A DNA stretch of 64,000 bases from Neiella holothuriorum (GCF_019457915.1 NZ_JAHZSS010000009.1:1-64000), one strand, 5' to 3'. Positions 8,668 through 18,150 are shown, numbered from the stretch's first letter. Program-made: numbers and translations. Notes: generated by a model from the sequence alone, not told the origin.

Positions 8668-10149
8668 TTACAGTTGTTTGTGAATCGGCAGCCAACTTGA
8701 AAAGCGAGCAAGCCAGCGCCGCCAACAACTGCTTTCCGGCTCTTGTCGCTTGAGTTGGGTTTGCCCGCACCAACGACGTCGCCAGAATAATTTACCTCTG
8801 CGGCGAGATACTCGCCAGCTGTTGCCGGATTGCGTGTGCTGATGAAATTGCTCAAGCACTTGTTGGGCGAGCGGCTGACTGTAGATCAGCAGGCCCATTT
8901 CAGTATTGAGATGAATCGAGCGGGGATCGGCGTTATGGGTGCCAATGAACACATGTTGTTGATCGAGTACCAAGGTTTTGCTGTGCAAGCTGTATGGCGA
9001 CGGCGCCGGTGGATCAAATTGAGCGCTAGGTGATAACTCAAACAACTTGGCGCCCAGTTGCAACAAACGACTACGATGCGCCATGTAGCCGCCATGAGCC
9101 ATCACAACATCATTACTGGCCAGAGAATTGGTGAGTATATTCACTTTTACACCTCGCTCTTGATATTGCTGCATTAATGCGAGCATCCCCGGCGTTGGAA
9201 TCAAGTAGGGTGATATAAGGTGAATCTCTTGCTTGACGCGTCGTAGCGCAGCCAATAACGGATCAACACTGTAACGCGGCTGGTTCGGGCCCTGTTGCAC
9301 TTTATCTGGCGAGTCATAAATCACAGTCGCTTGCGCGCGAATCAGATTTTGAGTAATCGCAGCGACTGGAAGCTTGGCCAATTCCTGTAAGCGAGCAACG
9401 TGACCATATTGGCGCGACCGCTTAAAGCGCCTCAACATTAACTGAAGCCGTCGCCGTTGGCGCGCGGGTAAGCTAATTTTGAGCAGAGAGTTCACCGGTA
9501 TTGCCCAGCGGCTATTCCAAAAATCATCAAACGCCAGATGCATGGCCGGGATAACATTGCCCAGGCACAGCAAATCGAGATCTCGAAACGTCACCTGACT
9601 CGACAAACCAAAATACTGGTCGGAAATATTGCGGCCACCACATAACGCCACCAGCGAGTCCACCAGAATCAATTTATTGTGCATGCGGTGATTGACTCGT
9701 TCGTTGCGTAACCATTCAAGAGGTCGGGTCAGCGGGGTCATGCGGCGCGAATTAAAGGGGTTGAACAAACGGATCTCAATATTCGGGTGGTGATCAAGCG
9801 CTTGTGCGTTGAGATCGGCATCAAAGTGAATATCATCAATGAGTAAACGAACGCGCACGCCTCGCTCTGCGGCGGCGATGACATGCGACATCAACAGTGA
9901 ACCACTATTATCATCGAGCCACTTGTAGTACTGCATGTCCAGGCTGCATTGCGCTTGGTCAATGAGTGCGAGGCGAATGGCTAGCGCTTCATCGTCTCGA
10001 CTGATGAGACGGAATGCAGCGTCATCGCGCAGGGTTAGTTCGGCCGCGGTTAGCTGTTGGCCAATCGGGCACTGCCAATCGGCTGGAAGGGCGTGGCTCG
10101 CCTTACTTTTCCAGTTACGAGGAATTCGAATAATGCTGGACGATTTCAT
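8668..10149 (-). CDS. Phospholipase D-like protein, cardiolipin synthase ClsC-type
   Basis: 493 residues with two HKD phosphodiesterase motifs: HNKLILVDSLVALCGGRNISD in the first half and HSKTLVLDQQHVFIGTHNADPRS in the second. Both halves carry the His, Lys and Asp needed for a phosphatidyl-enzyme intermediate, so the enzyme should be active. Family order and length match ClsC/YmdC-type cardiolipin synthases, which transfer phosphatidyl groups between phospholipids at the inner membrane. No N-terminal transmembrane helices are seen, unlike ClsA. The C-terminal 50 residues are strongly basic (RVSRRRGKLFWRRRW), suiting binding to anionic membranes. It is divergent from the EEP-family gene across a 60-bp gap. 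Other phosphodiester substrates cannot be excluded. Confidence 0.88.
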   Translation of the reverse strand: MKSSSIIRIPRNWKSKASHALPADWQCPIGQQLTAAELTLRDDAAFRLISRDDEALAIRLALIDQAQCSLDMQYYKWLDDNSGSLLMSHVIAAAERGVRVRLLIDDIHFDADLNAQALDHHPNIEIRLFNPFNSRRMTPLTRPLEWLRNERVNHRMHNKLILVDSLVALCGGRNISDQYFGLSSQVTFRDLDLLCLGNVIPAMHLAFDDFWNSRWAIPVNSLLKISLPARQRRRLQLMLRRFKRSRQYGHVARLQELAKLPVAAITQNLIRAQATVIYDSPDKVQQGPNQPRYSVDPLLAALRRVKQEIHLISPYLIPTPGMLALMQQYQERGVKVNILTNSLASNDVVMAHGGYMAHRSRLLQLGAKLFELSPSAQFDPPAPSPYSLHSKTLVLDQQHVFIGTHNADPRSIHLNTEMGLLIYSQPLAQQVLEQFHQHTQSGNSWRVSRRRGKLFWRRRWCGQTQLKRQEPESSCWRRWLARFSSWLPIHKQL

Positions 10150-10209
10150 AATGACAGGTACGGGCCTAAGTCCAACCTGGTTCTCCCCCCAACAACGTGT
10201 AGCTGACTT

Positions 10210-11064
10210 ATGAGCGTATTAAGTTGGTTGCTCGCCGTTAATTTGAGTTTGCCATGGCAATTGGTCGAGCACCATCAGGTTTTAAATAATCAACAGCAAG
10301 TTGTGGCAGGTCAATGTTCATCGCAATGGCTCGATGCAACGCGTTCTCGATTGAACGATCCGTCAATCGCGTTGCCGAACCCTTTTGAGCTGGTGGTTTG
10401 GAATACGTATAAGCAGCAATTGCCCGGCTTTCAGGCGGAATTCGAGCGCGTTGCTTCGCAAACCGATGTGCTGGCGCTGCAAGAAGTGGTTGCTGAACCT
10501 TGGCTTGTGACGTTGTTGGGGCAACCCGAGTGGTTTCGCCACCAGAGCAATGCATTTTTTTCTGCTCGGCAACACGGATATGCAGCGACTGGCGTAAGTA
10601 CCTCGGCGCGAGTGCCCGCCCGCCACGTTTGTGGATGGTGGGCTGAAGAGCCATGGTTACCGGTGCCTAAAACGGCGCTGCTCACGGTGTTTTCATTATC
10701 GGATGAAGGCGCGCTCTGGTTGGTCAATTTGCATGCAATTAACTTCACTTTGGGGGTAATTGATTATCAAAATCAATTAGAGCAAATCAGTCGGTTATTA
10801 AAATGGCACACAGGCCCCATTATTGTGAGTGGGGACTTTAACAGCTGGCGTGAAACACGGCATGATGCACTAGTAGCGTTTAACCAGGAATTAGGCCTTG
10901 AAGCCGTTTCCTGGCAGCCGGATGAGCGAGTGACGTTTCTGGGCCAACCGGTTGATCATGTTTTTTATCGAGGGTTAGTGGTTGAGCAGGCTGCGGTGGA
11001 GGCAACGCAGGTGTCCGACCATAGTCGGTTAAGAGTTCGTTTTAAGCTTTTTAATGCGGATTAA
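10210..11064 (+). CDS. Endonuclease/exonuclease/phosphatase (EEP) superfamily protein
   Basis: 284 residues. The EEP metal-dependent phosphodiesterase motifs appear in order: WNTYK (N, about residue 64), LQEV (E, about 93), GDFNSW (D and N), DHVFYRG and terminal SDHSRLRVRF (catalytic Asp-His). The arrangement is closest to YafD-type proteins, with substrates ranging from DNA to phospholipids; the substrate here is unknown. The first 20 residues are hydrophobic (MSVLSWLLAVNLSLPW) and could be an uncleaved anchor, though short. The ribosome site before the ATG at 10210 is poor. It shares a 60-bp divergent promoter region with the phospholipase D gene, hinting at a common membrane-lipid role (inference). 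Confidence 0.85.
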   Translation: MSVLSWLLAVNLSLPWQLVEHHQVLNNQQQVVAGQCSSQWLDATRSRLNDPSIALPNPFELVVWNTYKQQLPGFQAEFERVASQTDVLALQEVVAEPWLVTLLGQPEWFRHQSNAFFSARQHGYAATGVSTSARVPARHVCGWWAEEPWLPVPKTALLTVFSLSDEGALWLVNLHAINFTLGVIDYQNQLEQISRLLKWHTGPIIVSGDFNSWRETRHDALVAFNQELGLEAVSWQPDERVTFLGQPVDHVFYRGLVVEQAAVEATQVSDHSRLRVRFKLFNAD

Positions 11065-11354
11065 TGGCTTTAAGCAAAATTACCCTCTAACTTGTGAAGC
11101 ACAAAAACTGTGATACTGTTAACTCTTTAAACCTGCCTCAAATCAACTTGTTGTCTCGATCTGGCACGGATAATAGTTTCGATAAAAACAGCAAATCACA
11201 GCTCGCTGACTTGGCGCAACAAGCCATGAATTGTTTGTTCACTTTAAAAACAATGATTCATGGGTTTGTAACGTTGGGGAGCAAATAATAAATGTTTGTG
11301 GTACCGGTTTCTCGGTGCCGCAGTTGACGTAAATTGAATTGCAAAGGAGAAGTC
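11065..11354. other. Intergenic region upstream of glgC
   Basis: 290 bases between the EEP gene and glgC, AT-rich. It probably carries the glgC promoter and a leader, but I see no promoter good enough to place. A 64-codon frame (GTG at 11094) has no ribosome site and no recognisable product. Confidence 0.5.
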
Positions 11355-12584
11355 ATGTCTGGAATTTTGTCCATGATTTTGGCAGGGGGTGAAGGTACAC
11401 GGTTGTCGCCATTGACTGGGATTCGAGCCAAACCAGCAGTACCTTTCGGCGGTAACTATCGCATTATGGATTTTGTACTGAACAACTTCGTGAACTCGGA
11501 TTTGCTTCAGATTTTCGTATTAACTCAGTTTAAGTCGCATTCGTTGATGAAGCATATGTCCCGTGCCTGGCAGGTTTCGGGTTTGACCAATCGCTTTATT
11601 GATCCGATTCCGGCGCAGATGCAAACCGGTAAAAACTGGTATATGGGCACAGCCGATGCCATTTACCAGAACTTGCATTTGATTCGCGGCCTCGACCCAG
11701 AGCACGTTTGTATCTTTGGTGGTGACCATATCTACAAGATGGACATTCGCCAAATGATTAATTATCACCATGATAAAGACGCGGTATTGACCGTTGCGGC
11801 GATCCCTGTCCATGTTAGCGAAGCCGATCAATTTGGTATTATCGAAATTGATGAAGACGGCCGCATGATTGGCTTTGAAGAAAAGCCAAAAGAGAATCCA
11901 AAAACTATTCCTGGCCGCCCTGACATGTGTCTGGCCTCGATGGGCAACTATGTGTTTGAAGCGAAAACACTGGTGCAAAGCCTAGAAGAAGATGCCGAAG
12001 CGGAAGGTTCGAAGCACGATTTTGGTCACGACATCATTCCTAAGCTTTATGCGCAAGGTAAGGTGTTTGTTTACGACTTCTCGACCAACGTAATTCGTGG
12101 TGAGCCTGAGTATGCTCGTGGCTACTGGCGTGATGTAGGTACCATTGACGCTTACTTTGAAGCCAATATGGATTTAATCCAAATTCAGCCACCTATCAAT
12201 TTGTATAATAAATTCTGGCCGCTACGCAGTTATCATCCAGCAGTGCCGCCAGCTAAATTTGTACATGATGAGACCAACCGAACGGGTCAAGCTATTTCAT
12301 CCATGGTTGCCGCAGGCTCCATTATCAGTGGCGCTATTATTTACAACAGTATCATTGGCCATAACGTCCATATTCACAGCCATTCTTATATGGAAAAGTG
12401 TGTGATCATGGGTAATAACGATATTGGTGAAGGTTGCCGAATTCGCCGAGCGATTATTGATAAGGATGTTCATATTGCACCGGGCACGGTGATTGGTGAA
12501 GATCCAGAGTCAGATCGCAAGCGCTTCCACATATCCGAAGGTGGAATCGTGGTGATACCGAAAGGTTCGCGAATCGGATTCTAA
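11355..12584 (+). CDS. glgC: Glucose-1-phosphate adenylyltransferase (ADP-glucose pyrophosphorylase)
   Basis: 409 residues. It makes ADP-glucose from ATP and glucose-1-phosphate, the committed step of bacterial glycogen synthesis. Visible: nucleotide loop LAGGEGTRLSPLT near the N-terminus, AKPAVPFGGNYRIMDF, GTADAIYQN, the sugar-phosphate region GFEEKPK, and a C-terminal left-handed beta-helix of hexapeptide-like repeats. AAAGGAGA at 11343-11350 sets the ATG at 11355; a TTG seven codons upstream is ignored. glgX follows after an intrinsic terminator. glgA, glgB and glgP are not in the window. Allosteric control by glycolytic intermediates is typical of the family but not readable here. Confidence 0.97.
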   Translation: MSGILSMILAGGEGTRLSPLTGIRAKPAVPFGGNYRIMDFVLNNFVNSDLLQIFVLTQFKSHSLMKHMSRAWQVSGLTNRFIDPIPAQMQTGKNWYMGTADAIYQNLHLIRGLDPEHVCIFGGDHIYKMDIRQMINYHHDKDAVLTVAAIPVHVSEADQFGIIEIDEDGRMIGFEEKPKENPKTIPGRPDMCLASMGNYVFEAKTLVQSLEEDAEAEGSKHDFGHDIIPKLYAQGKVFVYDFSTNVIRGEPEYARGYWRDVGTIDAYFEANMDLIQIQPPINLYNKFWPLRSYHPAVPPAKFVHDETNRTGQAISSMVAAGSIISGAIIYNSIIGHNVHIHSHSYMEKCVIMGNNDIGEGCRIRRAIIDKDVHIAPGTVIGEDPESDRKRFHISEGGIVVIPKGSRIGF

Positions 12585-12589
12585 GCTAT

Positions 12590-12619
12590 AAAACCCCGGG
12601 CACTCCCCGGGGTTTTTTC
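12590..12619 (+). terminator. Intrinsic terminator of glgC
   Basis: AAAACCCCGGG, loop CACT, CCCGGGGTTTTTT: a GC-rich stem followed by six T, 5 bases after the glgC stop. glgX therefore depends on readthrough or its own promoter. Confidence 0.93.
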
Positions 12620-12661
12620 TATGCTTAACTTAATATTGAATTGCCACAACGGACACGCTTG

Positions 12662-14734
12662 ATGAAATATGTCGCAGATACTGGACGCACTTACCCGCTG
12701 GGTGCGTCGTTCCTCAATGGTGGTGTAAATTTCAGTCTATTTAGTCGCTTGGCCACTGGCGTTGAATTGCTGCTGTTTGCCGACCTGGAAGATGATTGTC
12801 CTGAAACCATCACGCTCAACCCAGAATTTCACCATAGTGGGCACTATTGGCATATTTGGCTGAAAGGCATTAAGCCGGGCCAGCTCTATGGTTATCGAGT
12901 TCATGGGCCATACGTGCCTGAAAAAGGTTTGTATTATGATGCGAGCAAGGTCTTGCTCGATCCGTATGCTCAAAGCGTCTGTCGGCCACCAACTTATTCG
13001 CGGGCAATGGCGTGCGAATTTGGTGTTGATAATGTCGGCCATAGCTTTTTAGGGGCGGTGGTCGATCACAAAGGGTTTGATTGGCAAGAAACCAGCCGCA
13101 TTGCGCGCCCGCTGTCAGAAACTGTCATTTATGAAATGCATGTCAAAGGCTTTACCGCCCACCCTAATTCCGGTGTAGCACCAGAGCGGCGAGGCACTTA
13201 TTTAGGTGTGATCGACAAAATTCCGTACCTGAAAGAATTGGGCGTAACGGCCATTGAGTTAATGCCGGTGCAGCAATTTGATCCGCAAGATGTACCGCCT
13301 AACAGCCCCGCAAATTATTGGGGATATAGCCCCATCAACTTTTTTGCGCCACATTCTGACTATGCCATGGACAAGTCGCCGCTGGGGCCTGTTAATGAGT
13401 TTCGTCAAATGGTGAGAGCGTTGCATCAAGCTGGCATTGAAGTGTTCCTTGATGTGGTCTTTAACCACACCGCAGAAGGCGGATCCGATGGCCCGATTCT
13501 GAGTTTCAAAGGCTTAGATAACGACACTTATTACATCCTCGATCAGAATGATCAGTTCACCAACTACAGTGGTTGTGGCAATACCTTTAATGCCAATCAC
13601 TCGGTGGTACGACGGATGATCCGTCACTCGTTGCGGTACTGGGTTCAGCAAATGCATGTGGATGGATTCCGGTTTGATTTGGCGTCGGTGTTATCGCGGG
13701 ATGAAGCCGGGCACCCAATGGCAAGCCCACCTATTTTGTGGTCCATTGATACGGACCCCGTTTTGGCACAAACCAAGATCATTGCTGAAGCTTGGGATGC
13801 CGCAGGGCTTTATCAGGTTGGCAGCTTCATTGGTGATCGCTGGCAAGAGTGGAATGGTAAGTATCGCGATGATATTCGCGCGTTTATCAAAGGTGACGAA
13901 GGCCAGCTTAGTGCGTTTGCCAACCGTTTGATCGGCAGCCCAGATATCTACTTGCACCATAACTCGGCGCCACAGCGAAGCATTAATTTTGTGACCGCTC
14001 ACGATGGTTTCACCTTGAACGATGTTGTGAGCTACAACGACAAGCACAATGAAGCGAATGGTGAGAACAACCGTGATGGTGACAACCACAACAATAGTTG
14101 GAATTGTGGTGTTGAAGGGCCAACGGACGATCCCGCTATTCTAGCGTTGCGCCAACGTCAGATGAAAAACTTCATGACGGTGTTGTTCTGTTCTTTGGGC
14201 ACGCCGATGCTCAATATGGGCGATGAGGTCGCACGGAGCCAACAGGGCAACAATAATGCCTATTGTCAGGATAACGAACTAAGTTGGTTTGACTGGGATG
14301 ATGTTGCTAAAAATCAAGATCTCCTTCGATTTACTCAAAGTTTGATTCGTTTACGGTTACTTAACGCTGGTCTTAGCCAGCAGTTGAATCAGTCGTTAGC
14401 GGATATGCTCAACAGCGCCAACATCGAATGGCATGGCACGAAGGCCTACGCGCCCGATTGGTCATCTCATTCTCGCTCGATTGCCATCAAAATGCAGGCG
14501 CCTCATTCTTCTGAAACAGTCTACTTCGCGATTAATACGTATCACGAACCACTGAGCTTTGAATTGCCTGACGTGGAAAATAGTCACTGGTATCGGATTG
14601 TTGATACGTCGCTGCCGAGTCCTGATGATTATGTTGAATTGGGCTGTGCACCTGCGTTAACCGTTGATCACTACCAATTAGACGCCCGATCGGTGTTGTT
14701 GTTGTGGGCTAGAAAAGGCTCCGACCTAACGTAG
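12662..14734 (+). CDS. glgX: Glycogen debranching enzyme GlgX (isoamylase type)
   Basis: 690 residues from the ATG at 12662. An N-terminal CBM48/isoamylase-N domain (about 1-140, including YGYRVHGPY) precedes a GH13 catalytic barrel. Catalytic regions: VFNHTAEG, DGFRFDLASV (nucleophile Asp), IIAEAWDAAG (acid/base Glu) and FVTAHDGFTL (stabilising Asp). GHSQHGNNNAYCQDN-like SQQGNNNAYCQDNELSWFDW is diagnostic of GlgX/TreX enzymes, which hydrolyse alpha-1,6 branches of phosphorylase-limit dextrin. The frame is open from a TTG at 12641, but GGA at 12651-12653 fits the 12662 ATG. It follows glgC, giving a split synthesis/breakdown pair. Confidence 0.95.
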   Translation: MKYVADTGRTYPLGASFLNGGVNFSLFSRLATGVELLLFADLEDDCPETITLNPEFHHSGHYWHIWLKGIKPGQLYGYRVHGPYVPEKGLYYDASKVLLDPYAQSVCRPPTYSRAMACEFGVDNVGHSFLGAVVDHKGFDWQETSRIARPLSETVIYEMHVKGFTAHPNSGVAPERRGTYLGVIDKIPYLKELGVTAIELMPVQQFDPQDVPPNSPANYWGYSPINFFAPHSDYAMDKSPLGPVNEFRQMVRALHQAGIEVFLDVVFNHTAEGGSDGPILSFKGLDNDTYYILDQNDQFTNYSGCGNTFNANHSVVRRMIRHSLRYWVQQMHVDGFRFDLASVLSRDEAGHPMASPPILWSIDTDPVLAQTKIIAEAWDAAGLYQVGSFIGDRWQEWNGKYRDDIRAFIKGDEGQLSAFANRLIGSPDIYLHHNSAPQRSINFVTAHDGFTLNDVVSYNDKHNEANGENNRDGDNHNNSWNCGVEGPTDDPAILALRQRQMKNFMTVLFCSLGTPMLNMGDEVARSQQGNNNAYCQDNELSWFDWDDVAKNQDLLRFTQSLIRLRLLNAGLSQQLNQSLADMLNSANIEWHGTKAYAPDWSSHSRSIAIKMQAPHSSETVYFAINTYHEPLSFELPDVENSHWYRIVDTSLPSPDDYVELGCAPALTVDHYQLDARSVLLLWARKGSDLT

Positions 14735-14757
14735 CCAACGACGCTGTTTTGACTAAT

Positions 14758-14784
14758 AAAAAAGCCCGCAAAGCGGGCTTTTTT
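14758..14784. terminator. Bidirectional intrinsic terminator between glgX and glnG
   Basis: AAAAAAGCCCGC, loop AAA, GCGGGCTTTTTT: A-run and T-run flank a 7-bp GC stem, so it can end both convergent transcripts (glgX plus, glnG minus). Confidence 0.95.
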
Positions 14785-14805
14785 ATTTGTTGAGCGCCAT
14801 CGGCG

Positions 14806-16254
14806 TTACATATCAAGTTCTTTTAATTTGCGGGTCAAGGTATTACGCCCCCAGCCTAAGCGGCGGGCGGCTTCTTGCTTATGCCCACCGGTATGATTCA
14901 ACGCGCAACGTAGCATGACTTTCTCAAACTCAGGTGTTGCTTCGTCAAGAATATTGCTGCGGCCTGCGGCGAGTTGGCTATCAGCCCAGTATTGCAGCAA
15001 TTGTTGCCACTGCTGACTACCTGGATCTTGAGGCTCACCGGGCTCGCCGGTTGCAGTCGGTGCCGACGATGATAACGGCTCATTCAAAAGTTCTGGCGGC
15101 AGATCGGCGACGAGTACTTCTTGGCTGCTTGCCATGACGGTTAACCAACGGCAGGTATTTTCGAGCTGACGAACGTTGCCAGGCCATGGCAGTTGGGATA
15201 AATACAGCTCTGTATCTGGGTGCAGCGTTTTGGCTTCGACGCCAAGATCGACCGCGGCACGTTGTAAAAAATGTAGCGCTAACTGCGGAATATCAGTGCG
15301 GCGCTCAGCCAGTGCAGGCAAATGAACGCGAATGACATTTAAACGGTGGAATAAATCTTCGCGAAACTTATTTTGACCCACCAAATTTTCCAGATTTTGG
15401 TGGGTTGCTGCGATAATGCGTACATCTACCGAAATTGGTGCATGACCGCCAACACGATAAAACTGACCGTCGGACAACACGCGTAATAGGCGTGTTTGCA
15501 CTTCCATTGGCATGTCGCCAATTTCATCCAAGAATAGGGTGCCGCCGTCGGCTTGTTCAAAGCGACCATGGCGCGGGCCGGCCGCACCGGTAAATGCGCC
15601 TTTCTCGTGGCCAAATAGCTCTGATTCAATTAAATCTTGCGGAATGGCAGCCATATTCAGTGCAATGAACGGCTTGCTGGCTCGCGGGCTATGTTTGTGC
15701 AATGCGCCTGCGACCAACTCTTTACCGGTACCTGAGCCACCATTAATTAATACGCTGATGGACGAGCGAGATAGGCGGCCAATGGCGCGAAACACTTCTT
15801 GCATGGCAGGTGCTTCGCCAATAATTTCTGGCATTTCAATTTGATCTGCCGCGTCGCCTTCCTGACTGTCTGCTTTAGCCTGTTCTTTAGCGTGAGTGAG
15901 TGCACGATTAACTAAGGTAACCGCATCATCAACATCAAACGGTTTTGGCAGGTATTCAAATGCACCGCTCTGAAATGCGGTAACAGCGCTATCAAGGTCG
16001 GAGTGTGCAGTCATAATGACGACCGGCATTTCTGGATAATGCTCTTTGACGCGATTGAGCATGTCTAAGCCGTCCATGCCAGCCATTCTCACATCCGAAA
16101 TCATCACTTGTGGACGGGTGCGATTGAGTTCGTCCAGCACATCTTCAGCACTGGCAAAGCTCTGATTACTGATGTTGGCTGCGCTCAGGGCGCGCTCTAA
16201 AACCCAACGAATTGAGCTGTCATCGTCAACAATCCATACAGAGGAATTTCTCAT
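14806..16254 (-). CDS. glnG: Nitrogen regulation response regulator NtrC
   Basis: 482 residues, sigma-54-dependent activator. The receiver domain (1-120) has the acidic pocket D11/D12, phospho-acceptor Asp54 (MISDVRM) and Lys104-type KPF. The central AAA+ domain carries NGGSGTGKE (Walker A), GAFTGA (sigma-54 contact loop) and GGTLFLDEIGDM (Walker B). The C-terminal Fis-type helix-turn-helix ends EAARRLGWGRNTLTRKLKELDM. Phosphorylated by GlnL under nitrogen limitation, NtrC opens sigma-54 promoters such as the glnA promoter found at 19668-19683. It lies 6 bases downstream of glnL, in one operon. Confidence 0.97.
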   Translation of the reverse strand: MRNSSVWIVDDDSSIRWVLERALSAANISNQSFASAEDVLDELNRTRPQVMISDVRMAGMDGLDMLNRVKEHYPEMPVVIMTAHSDLDSAVTAFQSGAFEYLPKPFDVDDAVTLVNRALTHAKEQAKADSQEGDAADQIEMPEIIGEAPAMQEVFRAIGRLSRSSISVLINGGSGTGKELVAGALHKHSPRASKPFIALNMAAIPQDLIESELFGHEKGAFTGAAGPRHGRFEQADGGTLFLDEIGDMPMEVQTRLLRVLSDGQFYRVGGHAPISVDVRIIAATHQNLENLVGQNKFREDLFHRLNVIRVHLPALAERRTDIPQLALHFLQRAAVDLGVEAKTLHPDTELYLSQLPWPGNVRQLENTCRWLTVMASSQEVLVADLPPELLNEPLSSSAPTATGEPGEPQDPGSQQWQQLLQYWADSQLAAGRSNILDEATPEFEKVMLRCALNHTGGHKQEAARRLGWGRNTLTRKLKELDM

Positions 16255-16260
16255 GCCGCT

Positions 16261-17340
16261 TTAATCCTTGCGTATCGGTAGTGTAATTTTAAATTCTGTG
16301 TGTCCCGGCCAACTGCTGCAGTCAATGCGACCGTTGTGCTGGGCGGCTAGTGTCTGAGCAATGGAGAGCCCTAAACCTGTACCTGTGGGCTTACCTGATA
16401 CCATTGGGTAAAACACGGTATCTTGTAGCTCCAGCGGTACGCCAGGGCCGTTATCCACAATGGAGATCTCGACTGCCAGTCGGTAGCGAATACCTTTTAA
16501 TGTGACCTGATTGGTTATTCGCGTCGACATGGTAATGGTGCCCTTGCCCTCAAGTGCTTCCACGGCATTTTTTACAATATTTAGAATGGCCTGCTGCATC
16601 TGCTCAGGATCCATTGGAAACTCAGGAATACTTGGGTCGTAATCGGGGACTAAAGCAAGATCTTCGGATTTTTCCATGCTGACCAATTGGCGCACGGTTT
16701 CTAATACTCGGTGAATATTGTGTTCTGAGCGCTGACCCAACTGTTGCGGCCCTAACAAGCGATCCACCAAGTTTCTTAGTCGATCGGCTTGTTCAATGAT
16801 GATGCCGGTAAATTCGTTCAGATCGTTGTTTACTAATTCTTTTTGAAGCAGTTGCGCAGCTCCTCGGAGGCCGCCTAACGGATTTTTAATTTCATGGGCC
16901 AAACTGCGGACTAAATCGCGCGCGGCAGTTTGCTGGGCATTCTGAATCACTTCTTGGCTAATACGGCGCTGCTGATCGACACGGCGCAATTCAATCAATG
17001 CATAGGTGTCGCCTTCAATAATGATGGGCGATGCAGATATATCAGCCAACAACGGCGCGGCATCGGTTGGTACTAAGGACACTTCCGCGTCAGAAAACCC
17101 CTGCGACTTGTAAAATACATTTTGCAGTAGCTCTGACTGCAATGATGAATGTTCAAATAGCGTGGTGAATTTCTCGCCAATTAGACGGTGCGCGCTTTGC
17201 GCCAACGTTTGTTCGCCGGCTGCATTGATAAAGCGGATCAACAAATGATGATCGAGCAGCAAGATTGCTGTCGACAAGTTTTCAAGCAATGTATCCGACA
17301 AGTCGGGAATTATTTGTTGTGTTGAATCTATGGCCGTCAT
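16261..17340 (-). CDS. glnL: Nitrogen regulation sensor histidine kinase NtrB
   Basis: 359 residues from the ATG at 17340. It is a cytosolic kinase/phosphatase of NtrC, normally controlled by PII. Domains: PAS (about 15-120), dimerisation/phosphotransfer helix with His149 in SLAHEIKNPLGG, and HATPase with NIVKNAVEAL (N box), DNGPGVP (G1) and GTGLGLSIA (G2). The frame is open from an ATG at 17388, but that codon has no ribosome site; AGGAA lies about 11 bases before the 17340 ATG, and the resulting length matches E. coli GlnL. No transmembrane segment is visible. A perfect NtrC box lies about 80 bp upstream (17420-17436), predicting autoregulation of glnLG. Confidence 0.96.
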   Translation of the reverse strand: MTAIDSTQQIIPDLSDTLLENLSTAILLLDHHLLIRFINAAGEQTLAQSAHRLIGEKFTTLFEHSSLQSELLQNVFYKSQGFSDAEVSLVPTDAAPLLADISASPIIIEGDTYALIELRRVDQQRRISQEVIQNAQQTAARDLVRSLAHEIKNPLGGLRGAAQLLQKELVNNDLNEFTGIIIEQADRLRNLVDRLLGPQQLGQRSEHNIHRVLETVRQLVSMEKSEDLALVPDYDPSIPEFPMDPEQMQQAILNIVKNAVEALEGKGTITMSTRITNQVTLKGIRYRLAVEISIVDNGPGVPLELQDTVFYPMVSGKPTGTGLGLSIAQTLAAQHNGRIDCSSWPGHTEFKITLPIRKD

Positions 17341-17419
17341 GGCTGTCGATGTTCCTACATCTTTGCGATGCACCAAAATCAAGCCCATCTATTGTGAGAG
17401 AAGGAATGATAACACTTAT

Positions 17420-17436
17420 CGCACTAAAATGGTGCG
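17420..17436 (-). promoter_or_regulatory. NtrC binding site upstream of glnL
   Basis: CGCACTAAAATGGTGCG is an exact dyad-type match to the enterobacterial NtrC consensus GCACTN5TGGTGC. It sits about 80 bases before the glnL start, as at the E. coli glnL promoter, where NtrC represses. Inference: autoregulation of glnLG. Confidence 0.85.
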
Positions 17437-17534
17437 TAAAGGGTGGCAGATCGCTGACATATGTCTAAAAAGACAATAAAACTGAAGAAGAGCAAATACT
17501 GTGCCTAATGTTGGGGCTTTATCTTGGTTAGCGC

Positions 17535-18092
17535 TCAGTTTAAGGGCGTAGGGACTGGGCCGGTTTTCGCATTATGCAGTTTGGACGGGCGATGCATATG
17601 AATGGTGGTGGTTGGCGATGAAGCTAAGACGGAGCCTTGGTTATTGACGAGCTGCAACTGTAGTGTGTGAGTGCCGCGCTCGACCCCCGTTAACACAAAC
17701 GTTTTCTCTCGCTGAGGCTTACCTTGGGTCTCGCCGTCAATGAGCAGTTGCAAGCGCTGTGTTACGCCGGCAGGAATCGCCAGCTCAGCGGCAATCATCA
17801 GATTACCTTCGGCGCTGCGAATGGTAGCGTCGTTTTCTGGCTCTGAAATACTGATGGCCGGTTGCGGAATAGACTCTGATGTTGATGCAGTTTGAAGTGT
17901 CGGTAGTGCGGTTGCAGTGTCGGTAACATTTTGTACGCGCGCGCGCAGATCGATGGTGTCAGCTCCCGGCCTCGGTAAGTCCGAATAGACCACATTGCCG
18001 TTCTCATCAGTCCAACTGTAAACGGTGGCGTTGCTAGTAAGCGTCCAAGTGCTCAACAAGCAGAAAATAACGACGACTGGTTTCATGTCCAC
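17535..18092 (-). CDS. DUF4124 domain-containing secreted protein
   Basis: 185 residues if the GTG at 18092 is used (183 from the ATG at 18086; neither has a well-spaced ribosome site). A signal peptide (VVVIFCLLSTWTLTSNA) is followed by a DUF4124 motif, VYSWTDENGNVVYSDLPRPGA, a small beta domain common in periplasmic proteins of Pseudomonas-like bacteria. The second half (about 85-165) looks like an all-beta, Ig-like domain ending TTTIHMHRPS. The position between glnA and glnL recurs in other gammaproteobacteria (from memory), but no nitrogen-related function is known. It lies downstream of the strong glnA terminator, so it is probably separately expressed or reached by readthrough. Confidence 0.8.
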   Translation of the reverse strand: MDMKPVVVIFCLLSTWTLTSNATVYSWTDENGNVVYSDLPRPGADTIDLRARVQNVTDTATALPTLQTASTSESIPQPAISISEPENDATIRSAEGNLMIAAELAIPAGVTQRLQLLIDGETQGKPQREKTFVLTGVERGTHTLQLQLVNNQGSVLASSPTTTIHMHRPSKLHNAKTGPVPTPLN

Positions 18093-18120
18093 ATCTGCAA
18101 AGTGTTCCTACCGCCAGTAT

Positions 18121-18150
18121 AAAAAAAAGCCCGCGCAATGCACGGGCTTT
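18121..18150 (-). terminator. Intrinsic terminator of glnA
   Basis: On the minus strand AAAGCCCGTGC, loop ATT, GCGCGGGCTTT followed by a run of T; 28 bases after the glnA stop. One G-T wobble in the stem. Confidence 0.93.

Noticed and set aside
11094-11288. 64-codon GTG-started frame upstream of glgC
   Set aside because: No ribosome site, no recognisable product, low-complexity translation in an AT-rich promoter region, no terminator linked to it.
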